From assembly GCF_002214185.1 (NCBI RefSeq), contig NZ_CP022161.1:3347767-3411766 (forward strand): a DNA stretch of 64,000 nt. Direction: 5' to 3'. This stretch comes from Streptomyces capitiformicae. GTDB taxonomy: Bacteria > Actinomycetota > Actinomycetes > Streptomycetales > Streptomycetaceae. The notes beneath the pieces were generated by a model. The model searched no databases, was not told the DNA's origin, and was given only the letters and a program-made list of their open reading frames with translations. Shown one piece after another: positions 50,210-59,758 of the stretch; the stretch's first letter is position 1, and each line of letters opens with the position of its first letter. The position numbers were made by a program, and so were the translations under genes.

Positions 50210-50345
50210 GCCTGGCCCCCGGTCGCGGTCGAGTGTGTCGTCTGCCGTACGCGCTGCGCTCAGGCGGAAGCTAGCGGCTCGCCGCACGGGACGCGACCCA
50301 TTTCCTCGCCCTCCAGTGTCAGAGGCGGGTCCTAAGGTGCCCGGC

Positions 50346-51746
50346 ATGGACAAGGGTCAGCTGATCGAGGAACTCTCCGGGTCGTGGGACGAGACGAAAG
50401 CGGCGCGGGACTCGCTCGTGGGGCTCGGGGCGGCCGTGGTCGCGCCGGTGTTGGACGTGCTCTGCGACGAGGAGTCGCCCGTCGGTTGGAACGTCCCGGC
50501 GGACGTACTGTGCCGGATCGGGGAGCCCGCCCTCCTCCCGCTGGCCGAGGCGTCGGCATCGGCGTCGGCGGACTCGCCCGAGGTGGCGAGGAGGGTCCTG
50601 TGGGCGCTGGCCCGGCTGGACGTGCCCCATCCCGGGGTCTACGTGCCGCTGCTGACCCATCCGCACCCGCGGGTCCGCGACAACGCGCTCTCCGTCCTCC
50701 GGGGCGAGGGCGAGGCCTCGATGCGTTTCGTCGACAGGTTGCTCCCGCTGCTGGGAGACCCGGAACCAGAGGTGAGGAAGCGAGCGGTCGCGGTGTTCGA
50801 CGCGATCGGCACCGGAGCCGTCCCCGAGCTGCGGCGGCTGCGACGACAGCCCGCGACCGGCCCGCGGATCCGGTCCGGAGCCCTGGAGGCGCTGGCGGCG
50901 ATCGACGGACCGGCCGCGCTCGACGACAAGGACCGGGCGGCTTGGCGTCGGCTGACGAGGATCAAGCGGCCGGCCGAGACCCCGGAGGGCATGCACCTGT
51001 GCGGCTCCTGGTACGCGGTCCCGAGCACCGACCAGGCGGCGGTGCTGGACGCGTTCGATCTGGGCGGCCCCGAGCCGGTCACCCTCAGGACGGGCGCCGC
51101 GGCCTGGAACCACGACCGTCACGCCTGGCACCGGCGCCGCGTGCACTACAAGTGCGCACGCGTCTTCGTCAGCCCCGTGCTGGACGGCTGGACGCTGGTC
51201 TTCGGCGACTCGTCCGAGAACACCCACCGCGTCGAGAGCGCGGACGACGCGGAGGCGGAGAAGGTCCTGGCGTCCGTCGTACGCCGGCGCTGCGCCGACC
51301 TCAGCCGCCGGTTCGGAGCCGCGCAGTGGTACGGCATGAGCTGCGGGGACGGCTGGACGGCCTGGTGCATCGCCGAAGGCGGGGACGTCGTGCGCCATTA
51401 CGACGCGTTCGACGCCGCTGAGGGCGGCCGCGCTGAGGACAGCCACGGAGAAGGGCCCGCGCATCCTGCCGAATCCGGCTATCTCCTGCCCCACCAGCGG
51501 GCGCTGCCCGACGACGCCTTCGACGGTGTGGACCTCTCGGACCCCGAGGCGTTCTTCGCCCGGTACCGCCAGGTGAAGGAGCGGCTCGGGATTCCCGAAA
51601 CCTGCCACGCCAACGACATCGCGGCCCGGATGTCGGTCGACCCTGGAGCACTGGGGGCGCACACCCGGGTCGAGGGTGCCGGGGTCCTCGCGCTCACCGT
51701 GTGCGGCCGGGAGCACGGCCACCCCGCCGGAGCACTGCCGTGCTGA
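50346..51746 (+). CDS. HEAT-repeat protein with a conserved C-terminal domain
   Basis: 466 residues. The first 200 form HEAT-like helical repeats (VVAPVLDVLCDEES, RRVLWALARLDVPHPG, LLPLLGDPEPEVRKRAVAVF). The C-terminal part contains LCGSWYAVPSTDQAAVLDAF and VSPVLDGWTLVFGDSSENTH, a domain seen in Streptomyces proteins with no known role. Cytoplasmic; divergent from the DinB-like gene. Confidence 0.75.
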   Translation: MDKGQLIEELSGSWDETKAARDSLVGLGAAVVAPVLDVLCDEESPVGWNVPADVLCRIGEPALLPLAEASASASADSPEVARRVLWALARLDVPHPGVYVPLLTHPHPRVRDNALSVLRGEGEASMRFVDRLLPLLGDPEPEVRKRAVAVFDAIGTGAVPELRRLRRQPATGPRIRSGALEALAAIDGPAALDDKDRAAWRRLTRIKRPAETPEGMHLCGSWYAVPSTDQAAVLDAFDLGGPEPVTLRTGAAAWNHDRHAWHRRRVHYKCARVFVSPVLDGWTLVFGDSSENTHRVESADDAEAEKVLASVVRRRCADLSRRFGAAQWYGMSCGDGWTAWCIAEGGDVVRHYDAFDAAEGGRAEDSHGEGPAHPAESGYLLPHQRALPDDAFDGVDLSDPEAFFARYRQVKERLGIPETCHANDIAARMSVDPGALGAHTRVEGAGVLALTVCGREHGHPAGALPC

Positions 51747-51768
51747 CCTGCGCGGCTGACCTGCGCGG

Positions 51769-53367
51769 TTACCGGCTCGGGGGCGTGACCCCCGACAGGT
51801 CGTGGGCGGTGACGCTGTTGCGGTCGGTGACCGAGCGGCCGAAGGCGTGGTGCGGCCAGAGGCCTCCGGCCACCCGGCGGGCCTGTTCGGTCCATTCCTG
51901 GGCGGCGGGGGTACGGGGCTTGTAGTGGTTGAGGGCGAAGCCGCCGGAGTGGATGCGCAGGAGGGAGAAACCGCCGGGGTAGTCCTTGGCGGCGGTGACC
52001 TCCTGCAAGGTGACGTGCGGGGCCTGGGGCAGCACGGTGCGTTTGTTGCGGTGGGTGTGGCCGGCGTGGTGGAGGAAGACGCCCGGGGCGTCGGCGTAGG
52101 CGTCCAGGACGGCACGGGCCTGGCGGCGGTCGAGGCGCTGTCCGCCGGTGACGGGGAACACGGAGCCCCGTACGGTCAGCGGATGGTGGCCGAACACCAG
52201 GGTCGGCTGATCCCGCTGTTCCCTCAACCGCCCCCGGAACCAGGACAGTTGCTCGGCACCGAGCCCGCCCGCGTCGGCCCCGTTGCCGGCCCTCTCGTAT
52301 GTGTCCAGCCCGATGATCCGCAGCCCGCCGAGATCATGGGCGAAGTACGAGGCCCCGTCGCGCCCGGGAAAGCTGTCGAGGAACGTGTCGGGGAGGGCGT
52401 CGGGGAGGGCGTCGCCGTGACCGCCTCGGCGAGCGCCACCACGGCGACCGCGACCATGTCCGTGCTCATGTCCGTGCCCATGTCCATGCCCATGTCCGGG
52501 TCTGTCGTGGTTGCCGCGTACGACGAAGTAGTCCCGCCCGTGGGTGCCGAAGCCGTCCAGGATGCGCTTGGCCTCCGCCAGGTCGCGTGGCGCGCCGCCG
52601 GCCGAGATGTCCCCGGCGGCCAGCAGGACGTCGGCGCCGCGCCGGCGGGCCTCGGCCACCAGGGCCCGGCCCATGATCTCCGGGTACGGCGTACGTCCCG
52701 GCCGCTGTGCCACTCCGCGCAGCAGCGGCAGCGGAACGCCGGCCAGCAGTCCGGCGGCGGTCTCGCCGAGGTGCAGGTCGTTGCAGAGGGCGATGGACAT
52801 GAGGTGCTGCCCCGGCGGGGGCTGCGGAGTGGTGAAGGAGAAGGGGCCCTCGTCCGTGCCGAGCCCGTAGGAGTTCGTACCGACGGCGTTGCCCCGGACG
52901 TGGTGCAGCGGGGTGGGTATCGCGGGCGTGCCCCGGGAGCGGGCCTGGTAGTAGTACGTCTGCCCCGGCTCCAGATCAGTGAGCTCGACGTAGTGGTGCG
53001 CGGTGGGCCGGTCCTCCCCCGCTCTGCGGTCCAGGCGGGCGGGATGGGTGCCGTAGACGACCTCGCCCTCCGTGACCGCGGGGAGCAGGTGGCCCAGGCC
53101 GTCGTGGGTGCCGGGCACGCCGGTGTACCAGGTGACGACGGCGCGGTCCTCGGTCAGCGTGACCAGTTCCAGATGGACGGCCGCCACGGCGTCAGGGTGA
53201 GCGGGGCGGCCCCTTCGTGCCGTGCGGCCGCCGTGCAGGGCCTCGGCGGCGGCCTTCAGCAGCGCGGGGGCGAGGAGGGCGCCGGATCGCAGGACTTCAC
53301 AGGGAGCGGGGAGGGCGGACAGCGCGGACCGGGCCGCGAGGGGAGCGGAGAAGAAGCAGCAGCGCAT
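51769..53367 (-). CDS. Metallophosphoesterase (calcineurin-like) with fibronectin-like N-terminal domain
   Basis: 532 residues. An N-terminal beta-sandwich (VHLELVTLTEDRAVVTWYTG, YYYQARSRGTPA) precedes the phosphoesterase core with all five metal motifs: CNDLHLGE, AAGDISAGG, VRGNHDRPG, FGHHPL and AGHTHRNK. Just after GNHD lies a repeat of Gly-His pairs (GHGHGHGHGHEHGHG) that may bind metal. A hydrophobic, Cys-bearing N-terminus suggests weak membrane targeting rather than clean export. GGAGGGGAT precedes ATG 53367. Confidence 0.9.
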   Translation of the reverse strand: MRCCFFSAPLAARSALSALPAPCEVLRSGALLAPALLKAAAEALHGGRTARRGRPAHPDAVAAVHLELVTLTEDRAVVTWYTGVPGTHDGLGHLLPAVTEGEVVYGTHPARLDRRAGEDRPTAHHYVELTDLEPGQTYYYQARSRGTPAIPTPLHHVRGNAVGTNSYGLGTDEGPFSFTTPQPPPGQHLMSIALCNDLHLGETAAGLLAGVPLPLLRGVAQRPGRTPYPEIMGRALVAEARRRGADVLLAAGDISAGGAPRDLAEAKRILDGFGTHGRDYFVVRGNHDRPGHGHGHGHGHEHGHGRGRRGGARRGGHGDALPDALPDTFLDSFPGRDGASYFAHDLGGLRIIGLDTYERAGNGADAGGLGAEQLSWFRGRLREQRDQPTLVFGHHPLTVRGSVFPVTGGQRLDRRQARAVLDAYADAPGVFLHHAGHTHRNKRTVLPQAPHVTLQEVTAAKDYPGGFSLLRIHSGGFALNHYKPRTPAAQEWTEQARRVAGGLWPHHAFGRSVTDRNSVTAHDLSGVTPPSR

Positions 53368-53476
53368 ATCCCCTCCATGCCCGAGCGCGGTGAACGGCGG
53401 CGGATCCACCGACGGCGACACTCGGTATGAAACACGACAACTCCGCCGGATGGGTCCTCACCCGTCGTGTGTTTCG

Positions 53477-53959
<483 letters not shown>

Positions 53960-54057
53960 GTCGGCCTCCTCGTTCAGAGACCTTGATCGAAGCAAGCGGC
54001 TTCGTCCATCCGACGAACGGCGAGCAAAGCCCGGGTGTTCTCCGTGGACGGACGGAA

Positions 54058-54088
54058 CCGGGGCAGGACCCTGACGGTCCTGCCCCGG
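54058..54088. terminator. Perfect 13-bp hairpin
   Basis: CCGGGGCAGGACC and GGTCCTGCCCCGG around CTGAC, between ppk2 and the next gene. It may end transcription from the right or insulate ppk2. Confidence 0.6.
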
Positions 54089-54338
54089 TCGGTCGTCATC
54101 AGTGAGCTCTCGGTGGTCATGGCCGCACCGGTCGCCGACCGCCCGAAGCAGCGCGGTGACGCGCCCTTCCGCGGCCGGGGCACCCGCCGGGGCCAGCCCT
54201 CAGGACGCTCCGGCGGCGCCACCTGCCGCAGCGCCGAAGCCCGCCAGATGGCGGATGCGCGCAAGGCGGCGCGCATCCGCAAGTCCGCCTGACGCTGCGC
54301 GCGGCGCGTCCGGGCGCGCGGGGCGTGTCCGGAACGCG

Positions 54339-54366
54339 GCAGGGCCCGCCGACGGGCGGGCCCTGC
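54339..54366. terminator. Hairpin terminator of the secreted-protein gene
   Basis: GCAGGGCCCGCC and GGCGGGCCCTGC around GACG, 17 bases past the stop of the minus-strand gene at 54383. Confidence 0.75.
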
Positions 54367-54382
54367 ACACACGCGGTCGGCG

Positions 54383-54928
54383 TCAGTCGATGTAGCCGGG
54401 CGACCCGCCCAGCTCCCAGGTCTTGTCGCCGTCACCGTCGTTGTTGATGTTGTAGATGATCTTTCCGTCGGCGGTCCACGTGCCTCCGCCGCTGTTCGTC
54501 GAGTCCGTATTCAGGTCGCATTCGCCCGAGATGATGGTGGGTATGTCGCTGGGCTTGAAGGAATCCGCCTCGATCCAGTTGATGCCGCTCCTGAACTCGC
54601 AGCTCTCGTACCTCATGAGGGCGTCGCTGCGCTCCAGCCTGAGGCCCAGCAGGAACTTGTCCATCTCGCCGACGACGTAGTTGCCCCCGCCGCTCCAGCT
54701 CCCCATCGCGTACGCGTGGTACTTGCCGGTGCTGCTGTTCAGTGACACGCACAGCTTGATCTTGAAGGTGACGTTGGAGCCGGGAGTGTCGAACGTCTTG
54801 CTCTGGTAGTTGGCGTTGCACTTGTCCGGAACGGCCGCAGTCGCCGGAGCCACCCCGAACGTCGTCGCGCAGGCGAGCGCGACCCCGCCGGTCAGCGCCG
54901 TGGCGCCCGCCCTCTTCAGCCAAGTCAT
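54383..54928 (-). CDS. Small secreted protein of unknown function
   Basis: 181 residues. Signal peptide (ATALTGGVALACATTFGVAP then ATA). The mature part has four Cys (CNANYQSK, KLCVSLNS, YESCEFRS, GECDLNT), fitting two disulfides in a beta-rich fold. Not recognised. AGGAGG precedes ATG 54928. Similar in plan to the next secreted gene but unrelated in sequence. Confidence 0.75.
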   Translation of the reverse strand: MTWLKRAGATALTGGVALACATTFGVAPATAAVPDKCNANYQSKTFDTPGSNVTFKIKLCVSLNSSTGKYHAYAMGSWSGGGNYVVGEMDKFLLGLRLERSDALMRYESCEFRSGINWIEADSFKPSDIPTIISGECDLNTDSTNSGGGTWTADGKIIYNINNDGDGDKTWELGGSPGYID

Positions 54929-55638
54929 GAGTTCCTCCTGGGTGTGGTGTTCGCTGTCGTGCTGATCCGTCCCGTTCACCGGTCGGCCCGCCAAGAGTTG
55001 CGGAGCCGGCTTCCGGCGACCTTGCGGGAACCTGGAAACAGGAGGCCCGCGGCCTGAGCGCCCCTCGCGCCCGCGCAGTGCCTCCCCACGCCCCATGGGG
55101 CATGGCCTATGTCATACGAGAACTTCGCCGCTGCCCACCTGGAAAGTTCCAGGGAACATAATTCAGCCAGCTCACCAACACGGTGATGGCTTGGGGAAGA
55201 CATCACCCTCACGCTCGGCCACGGCGAGCACGAGGGTGGTGTGCGGAGCGTCGGCCGGACTCGCCCTGGTTGAGAGCAGGAGCCTGGCATCAAGATCATC
55301 GGGCACGCTCTGTCCGGCCGGGGAAGAGTCGGCAGCGCCGTCACCTGCACGTACGCGTGCTCTGGGGCTGGTGGTGCTCCCGGAGGCCATGCTCGGGCTC
55401 ATGTTCCCGGTCATCTCGCGAGCCCGCAGGTCCGCCGGATGGCCGGGGAATCGGGGCATGGGAGCCTCCGGCCCTCGCGGTCTTCTCCGGGATCGCATGC
55501 CGGATGGTCTACGCGGCAGACACTCGCTGTTGACCAGGATGAGTACAGCTTCCGCGCCGCACACCAGCCCTGCCACCTGGGACCTCAGGGTGCACACCGC
55601 TCAATGGGTGGGCTCAGCCGCCTGGTCCCGTGTGGGGC
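54929..55638. other. 710-bp gap with a weak coding-like remnant
   Basis: No intact gene is supported. On the minus strand near 55190-55300 a stretch reads DDLDARLLLSTRASPADAPH then TTLVLAVAEREGDVF, which looks like real protein but lacks a start and a family. The remainder shows no third-position bias. Probably decayed sequence. Confidence 0.4.
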
Positions 55639-56181
55639 CTAGTTGTCCGACCACCAGCGGGCGCCGGCCTTCGACTTCACATCGCCGACGGTGGCGCACC
55701 AGGTGACGCGCTTGCCGTTGTCGGTGGCGCCCATGGTCGTACGCGCACAGGCACGCATCACGCGACCCTTAACGCCATCGCCGGAGTGGCGGTACCACTT
55801 GGAGTAGAACTTCTTGTCCTTCTTGTCGGTGCTGACACCGCCACATCCCTGCCAGTTCTTGCCCTTGTCGTAGCTGATGTCGACCCACACGCGGTCAGCC
55901 TTGCGCACCTTGCCGCTGAGACGGGCCGCAGAATAGTCCGGCCACTTGCCGGTCGAAAGGATCAGGACACGGCCGTACTTCTCAGTCACGCCGTTGTTGT
56001 ACTTCTTGTCGCCCGCCCCCTTGTGGCTGACCTTGAGCGGCATGCTCTGCTCTTTGTACGTGCACTTGTCGCCCTGCCCCATGGTGCCGATCTCGGCGGC
56101 TGCCGCCGTGCCGCCGGCGACGGTGGCGGTGAGCGCGGTGGCCATGGCCGTGGCCGTGAGTACGCGTCGGACTCGTGACAT
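55639..56181 (-). CDS. Small secreted basic protein of unknown function
   Basis: 180 residues. Signal peptide (LTATAMATALTATVAGGTAA then AAA). The mature protein is Lys-rich with Cys pairs (DKCTYKEQ, WQGCGGVST, MRACARTT, VTWCATVGD). No family recognised. Divergent from the XRE-glycosidase chimera across 200 bases. Confidence 0.75.
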   Translation of the reverse strand: MSRVRRVLTATAMATALTATVAGGTAAAAEIGTMGQGDKCTYKEQSMPLKVSHKGAGDKKYNNGVTEKYGRVLILSTGKWPDYSAARLSGKVRKADRVWVDISYDKGKNWQGCGGVSTDKKDKKFYSKWYRHSGDGVKGRVMRACARTTMGATDNGKRVTWCATVGDVKSKAGARWWSDN

Positions 56182-56379
56182 GTCGTTCGTCCCCGTTCTG
56201 TTGCTCGTTCTCTTGCTTGTGCGTTCGGCGAGATCAACTGTGCTGTTCCGGTTCGGCCGAGGGCCAGTGATCTCGCGTCTCAAGTCGGCGTGGGACGTGG
56301 GCCGCCCCGTTGACCTGGTGTGATGCAGACGGTTTGGGACGGGCATGGAATGCTGGTGCGGGAGTCGGAGCAAGGTGTC

Positions 56380-58011
56380 ATGGGGGTAGAGGCCTTGGAC
56401 GGGACGCGGGGAGCCAAGGAGTTGGCCGCCGTTCTGGCGGAGCTGAAGAGGCGCAGCGGCCTCAGCTACCAGGAGCTGGGGCGGCAGGTCTTCATCAGCA
56501 GTTCCACCCTTCACCGGTACTGCAACGGCAAGGGCGTGCCGGCGGACTACGACCTCGTCGTCCGTATCGCCAAGGAGTGCGGAGCCGACGCGGACGAACT
56601 GAACCAGCTGCTGCGATGCTGGCGGGCCGCGACCGGACAGGAACCGGCGCCGGCGTCGGAGCCGACGCGGGGGCCGGCCCCGGCTCGGGCTCCCGTTCGG
56701 CGGCAGCCCCTGGGCACGAGGTTCGTCCTCGCCGCCGTCATGGCACTGGTCGTGCTCTGTACCGCCGTCGCGAGCGCCCCGTACGAGGCGGCGACGGCAG
56801 CCGTGCCGGTGCCGGTCGGGGCGACGAGTTGGGCCCAGACGCCGAAGCCCGTCGATCCGGAACTGTTCGGCGTGACGATGAACAGCTCCAGCGGGGCCAT
56901 GCCCTCCTTCCGGACCGGCGCGCTGCGGCTGTGGGACAGCCAGACCCGCTGGGCCCAGCTGGAACCCGTACGCGGGGAGTACGACTGGTCCACGCTCGAC
57001 CGGCTCCTCGACGGTGCCGAACGGGAGGGCCTGCCCACGTTGTTCGTCTTCGGCGGTACGCCCGCGTGGGCCGCACCGGACGCCCGGAAGGCCGCGTATC
57101 CGGACGGTTCCCGGGCGGCGCCGCCGGACGACCTCGACGACTGGGACGCGTTCGTGCGCGCTCTCGTACGGCAAGCGGGTGCCCGTATCGACGCGTACGA
57201 ACTGTGGGTCATGGCGAACCACGAGCACCACTACAACGGCAGCGTCAGGACCCTCGTCGAGATGACCCGGAGGGCGAGCCGCATCATCCGGGAGGCCGAC
57301 GCGGACGCGACCGTGGTCTGCCCCTCCATCACCGAACTGTGGAAAGCAGAGGCACACGAATACCTGCTGCGCTTCGCCGAGTCGGGGGGCTACCAGTACT
57401 GCGACGCGGCGGGGATCAAGCTGTACCAGCGTCAGGTCACCGACCCGCCGGAGACCATGCTGGAGGCGGTGCACGATGTGGATCGAACCTTCCAGCGGGC
57501 GGGGTACCACCTGCCGCTGTGGAGCACCGGCACCACGCAGACCGTGACGCTGAACGATCCCCTGGAGGAGGAAACGGCGGCGAACCACGCGGTCCGCTTC
57601 TATCTGACGGGCCTGTACGCCCGGAACCGGAACCTGGCCCGCATGTACTTCTACGCATGGGGCAACGGCAAGATCCCCCTGGTCCTCCAGGCCGAGGGCC
57701 AACCACCCACCAAAGCGGGTCTGTTCGTCGCGCGCCTCCAGCAGTGGCTGGCCCACGCGGACGTCCGTTCCTGCGGCCACGGCCTCCAGATCGCCCTGCC
57801 CGAGAACGTCTGGCAGTGCGAATTCCTCATCCCCGACGAACAGGGCACCCTCCGCACGGCCCGCATCCGCTGGACCCACACGGGCACGGCCGACACCCCC
57901 GTCGGCGCCGGCGCCCGCACCGTCGAGTACCTCGACGGCACCGCCCGTGAGGTCGACGACCGCGACACGGAGCACATCACGGAACGGCCGGTACTGATCC
58001 GGTACGGCTGA
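56380..58011 (+). CDS. XRE helix-turn-helix fused through a membrane segment to a glycosidase-like domain
   Basis: 543 residues. The N-terminus is an XRE DNA-binding domain (LAELKRRSGLSYQELGRQV then SSSTLHRYCNGKGVPADYDL). A Pro/Ala linker leads to one membrane segment (TRFVLAAVMALVVLCTAVAS, near residue 115) and a 400-residue outside domain that reads like a clan-A glycosidase (GALRLWDSQTRWAQLEPVRG, WSTLDRLLDGAEREGLPTLF, YELWVMANHEHHYNGS, GIKLYQRQVTD). The usual NEP acid/base site appears as NHEHH. ATG 56380 follows GGAG; longer starts exist at 56320-56350. It may sense a glycan and control genes from the membrane, which is inference. Confidence 0.85.
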   Translation: MGVEALDGTRGAKELAAVLAELKRRSGLSYQELGRQVFISSSTLHRYCNGKGVPADYDLVVRIAKECGADADELNQLLRCWRAATGQEPAPASEPTRGPAPARAPVRRQPLGTRFVLAAVMALVVLCTAVASAPYEAATAAVPVPVGATSWAQTPKPVDPELFGVTMNSSSGAMPSFRTGALRLWDSQTRWAQLEPVRGEYDWSTLDRLLDGAEREGLPTLFVFGGTPAWAAPDARKAAYPDGSRAAPPDDLDDWDAFVRALVRQAGARIDAYELWVMANHEHHYNGSVRTLVEMTRRASRIIREADADATVVCPSITELWKAEAHEYLLRFAESGGYQYCDAAGIKLYQRQVTDPPETMLEAVHDVDRTFQRAGYHLPLWSTGTTQTVTLNDPLEEETAANHAVRFYLTGLYARNRNLARMYFYAWGNGKIPLVLQAEGQPPTKAGLFVARLQQWLAHADVRSCGHGLQIALPENVWQCEFLIPDEQGTLRTARIRWTHTGTADTPVGAGARTVEYLDGTAREVDDRDTEHITERPVLIRYG

Positions 58012-59107
58012 GCCATGTGTCGAGGGCCGCGTAGTCGCCGTCGGTGAGGCCGAGGCGAGGGTCGGCGCGATGGAGCAGGGCGGGGGCCCGGTGGTGGGCG
58101 GCGACCCAGGCCCGGTCCGTGTCGGTGACCTCGTCGTCGACCCAGGCGAACGGTCGCCCCGCGGCCCAGGCGACGAGGGTGCGGGTCTTCCAATGCAGCC
58201 CGTCGCGTTCGTCCTGCTCATCCTGGTCGCCCTGGTCGTCCCGGTCACCCTGGTCGTCCCGGTCGTCCCGGTCACCCTGGTCGTCCCGGTCGTCCCGGTC
58301 ACCCTGATCGTCCCGGTCGTCCCGGTCACCCTGGTCGTCCTGGTCATCCTGGTCGCCCTGGCCGCCCTGCTCACCCTGGTCGGCCTGCTCACCCTGGTCG
58401 GCCCGCTCACCCTGGTCACCCTGGTCGTCCCGGTCGTCCCGGTCACCCTGGTCGTCCCGGTCACCCTGGTCGTCCCGGTCGTCCCGGTCGTCCCGGTCAC
58501 CCTGGTCACCCTGGTCACCCTGGTCGTCCCGGTCACCCTGGTCGTCCCGGTCGTCCCGGTCACCCTGGTCGTCCCGGTCATCCTGGTCGCCCTGGCCGCC
58601 CTGCTCACCCTGCTCGGCCTGCTCACCCTGGTCGGCCTGCTCACCCTGGTCGGCCCGCTCACCCTGGTCACCCTGGTCGTCCCGGTCGTCCCGGTCACCC
58701 TGGTCGTCCCGGTCGTCCCGGTCGTCCCGGTCACCCTGGTCACCCTGGTCGTCCCGGTCGCCCTGGTCGTCGCGGTCGGAGGGCTCGGGCCAGATCACCA
58801 CGGGCAGCTGCGGCAGACCGAGGCGGGGCGACACGCACGCGTTCGCGTCGTCCATCCATGTGGTCGCCCAGACCACGTCGCAGGGCAGCGCCGCCAGCCG
58901 GGGCCCGTGCCTGGGATCGATCCTGGCCAGCAGCGGATTCGCGTCGGCTTCGGCCGGCTCCGGGCCCGTCGCCCAGATCGGATACGACTCCGGCGCGCCG
59001 CCGAACGGGATCAGCGGTCCGTCGACATCGAGAAACAGCAGCGGAGGCCGCACAGAGCCGGTCACATGAAAACGATAGACGGCAGCAGCGCCCGTCAAGT
59101 CGGTCAT
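57977..59107 (-). CDS. HAD-like hydrolase with a giant DDQGD repeat insertion
   Basis: 376 residues, of which about 190 (encoded by 58205-58780) are pure repeats of DDQGD, DDRDD and QGEQAD type. The flanks form a small HAD-like protein: LLFLDVDGPLIPFGG (nucleophile Asp), ALPCDVVWATTWMDDANA, then after the insert GLHWKTRTLVAWAAGRPFAW and VDDEVTDTDRAW with the metal-binding Asp pair. Homologues without the repeat would be about 180 residues. The highly acidic insert is probably an unstructured loop. The opposite strand is open for 420 codons only because of the repeat. Confidence 0.85.
   Translation of the reverse strand: MTDLTGAAAVYRFHVTGSVRPPLLFLDVDGPLIPFGGAPESYPIWATGPEPAEADANPLLARIDPRHGPRLAALPCDVVWATTWMDDANACVSPRLGLPQLPVVIWPEPSDRDDQGDRDDQGDQGDRDDRDDRDDQGDRDDRDDQGDQGERADQGEQADQGEQAEQGEQGGQGDQDDRDDQGDRDDRDDQGDRDDQGDQGDQGDRDDRDDRDDQGDRDDQGDRDDRDDQGDQGERADQGEQADQGEQGGQGDQDDQDDQGDRDDRDDQGDRDDRDDQGDRDDRDDQGDRDDQGDQDEQDERDGLHWKTRTLVAWAAGRPFAWVDDEVTDTDRAWVAAHHRAPALLHRADPRLGLTDGDYAALDTWLSRTGSVPAVP
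58205..58790. repeat. Coding minisatellite (9-base units in a 240-base higher-order duplication)
   Basis: Units alternate ggtcaccct, ggtcgtccc, ggtcatcct and related nonamers. Two longer blocks (about 58330-58530 and 58570-58770) repeat the same order of variants, showing duplication of a block that had already diverged. Confidence 0.9.
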
Positions 59108-59181
59108 GGAACTCCGGAGGGCGGGAAGGAGTTGCCAGGAGGACGACCGGAACGACATGGGCTCAAGCCGAGGTGGCACGC

Positions 59182-59754
59182 ATGGCGATGTGGGATCGAA
59201 TCAAGGACCAGGCCAAGGGGCTGCAGCAGCAGGCGCAGGGGATGCAGGGCGCACGCGGCGCCGGTGGACACGGGCGGTCGAGCGGCGGGCACTCCGGTGG
59301 GCACTCCGGGGGCACGAAGGCCCAGCTCGTGAGCGCGCTCAAGTCCCAGCTCACCTCCCTCAAGACGGAGCTGAAGAGCGGCGCCTACCGGGACGCCAGC
59401 ATGGCCATGTGCGCGCTGGTGGCCGCCGCCGACGGGCATGTCGACCCGGCCGAGCGGCAGCACGTGGAGTCCCTGATCCTGAACAACGACGTCCTGCAGA
59501 ACTTCCCGGCCGACCAGCTGCGGCAGCGCTTCAACAAGCACGTCGACCAGCTGTCGTTCAACTTCCAGCAGGGCAAGACCGAGGCCCTGCAGGAGATCGC
59601 CAAGGCCGCGAAGAAGCCGACGGAGGCCAGGGCGGTCGTACAGACCGGCTTCGTCGTCGCGGGCGCGGACGGTTACATCGCACCGGCCGAGGAGCAGATC
59701 CTGCGCGAGGCGTGCTCAGTACTCGGCGTACCCACGCAGGAGTTCGGCCTCTGA
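59182..59754 (+). CDS. TerB-like tellurite-resistance-type protein
   Basis: 190 residues. A Gly/Gln/Ser-rich N-terminus (GLQQQAQGMQGARGAGGHGR) precedes a TerB fold: SMAMCALVAAADGHVDPAER, then VVAGADGYIAPAEEQIL, with the acidic metal-binding ADG pair. TerB proteins bind calcium-like ions and work in tellurite, phage or stress responses; no ter operon is here. Starts at ATG 59182 or 59188. Followed four bases later by the DUF5995 gene. Confidence 0.88.
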   Translation: MAMWDRIKDQAKGLQQQAQGMQGARGAGGHGRSSGGHSGGHSGGTKAQLVSALKSQLTSLKTELKSGAYRDASMAMCALVAAADGHVDPAERQHVESLILNNDVLQNFPADQLRQRFNKHVDQLSFNFQQGKTEALQEIAKAAKKPTEARAVVQTGFVVAGADGYIAPAEEQILREACSVLGVPTQEFGL

Positions 59755-59758
59755 CGCC

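Noticed and set aside
54119..54292. 57-residue basic ORF (ending ARKAARIRKSA)
   Set aside because: Basic and in a gap with hairpins on both sides, but no family, weak ribosome site and no neighbour support; not strong enough to call.
58070..59332. 420-codon plus-strand frame rich in Val/Leu (VTLVVPVVP type) across the HAD gene
   Set aside because: It is the complement of the DDQGD minisatellite. The minus strand carries recognisable HAD motifs on both sides of the repeat and a proper start; the plus frame has none.
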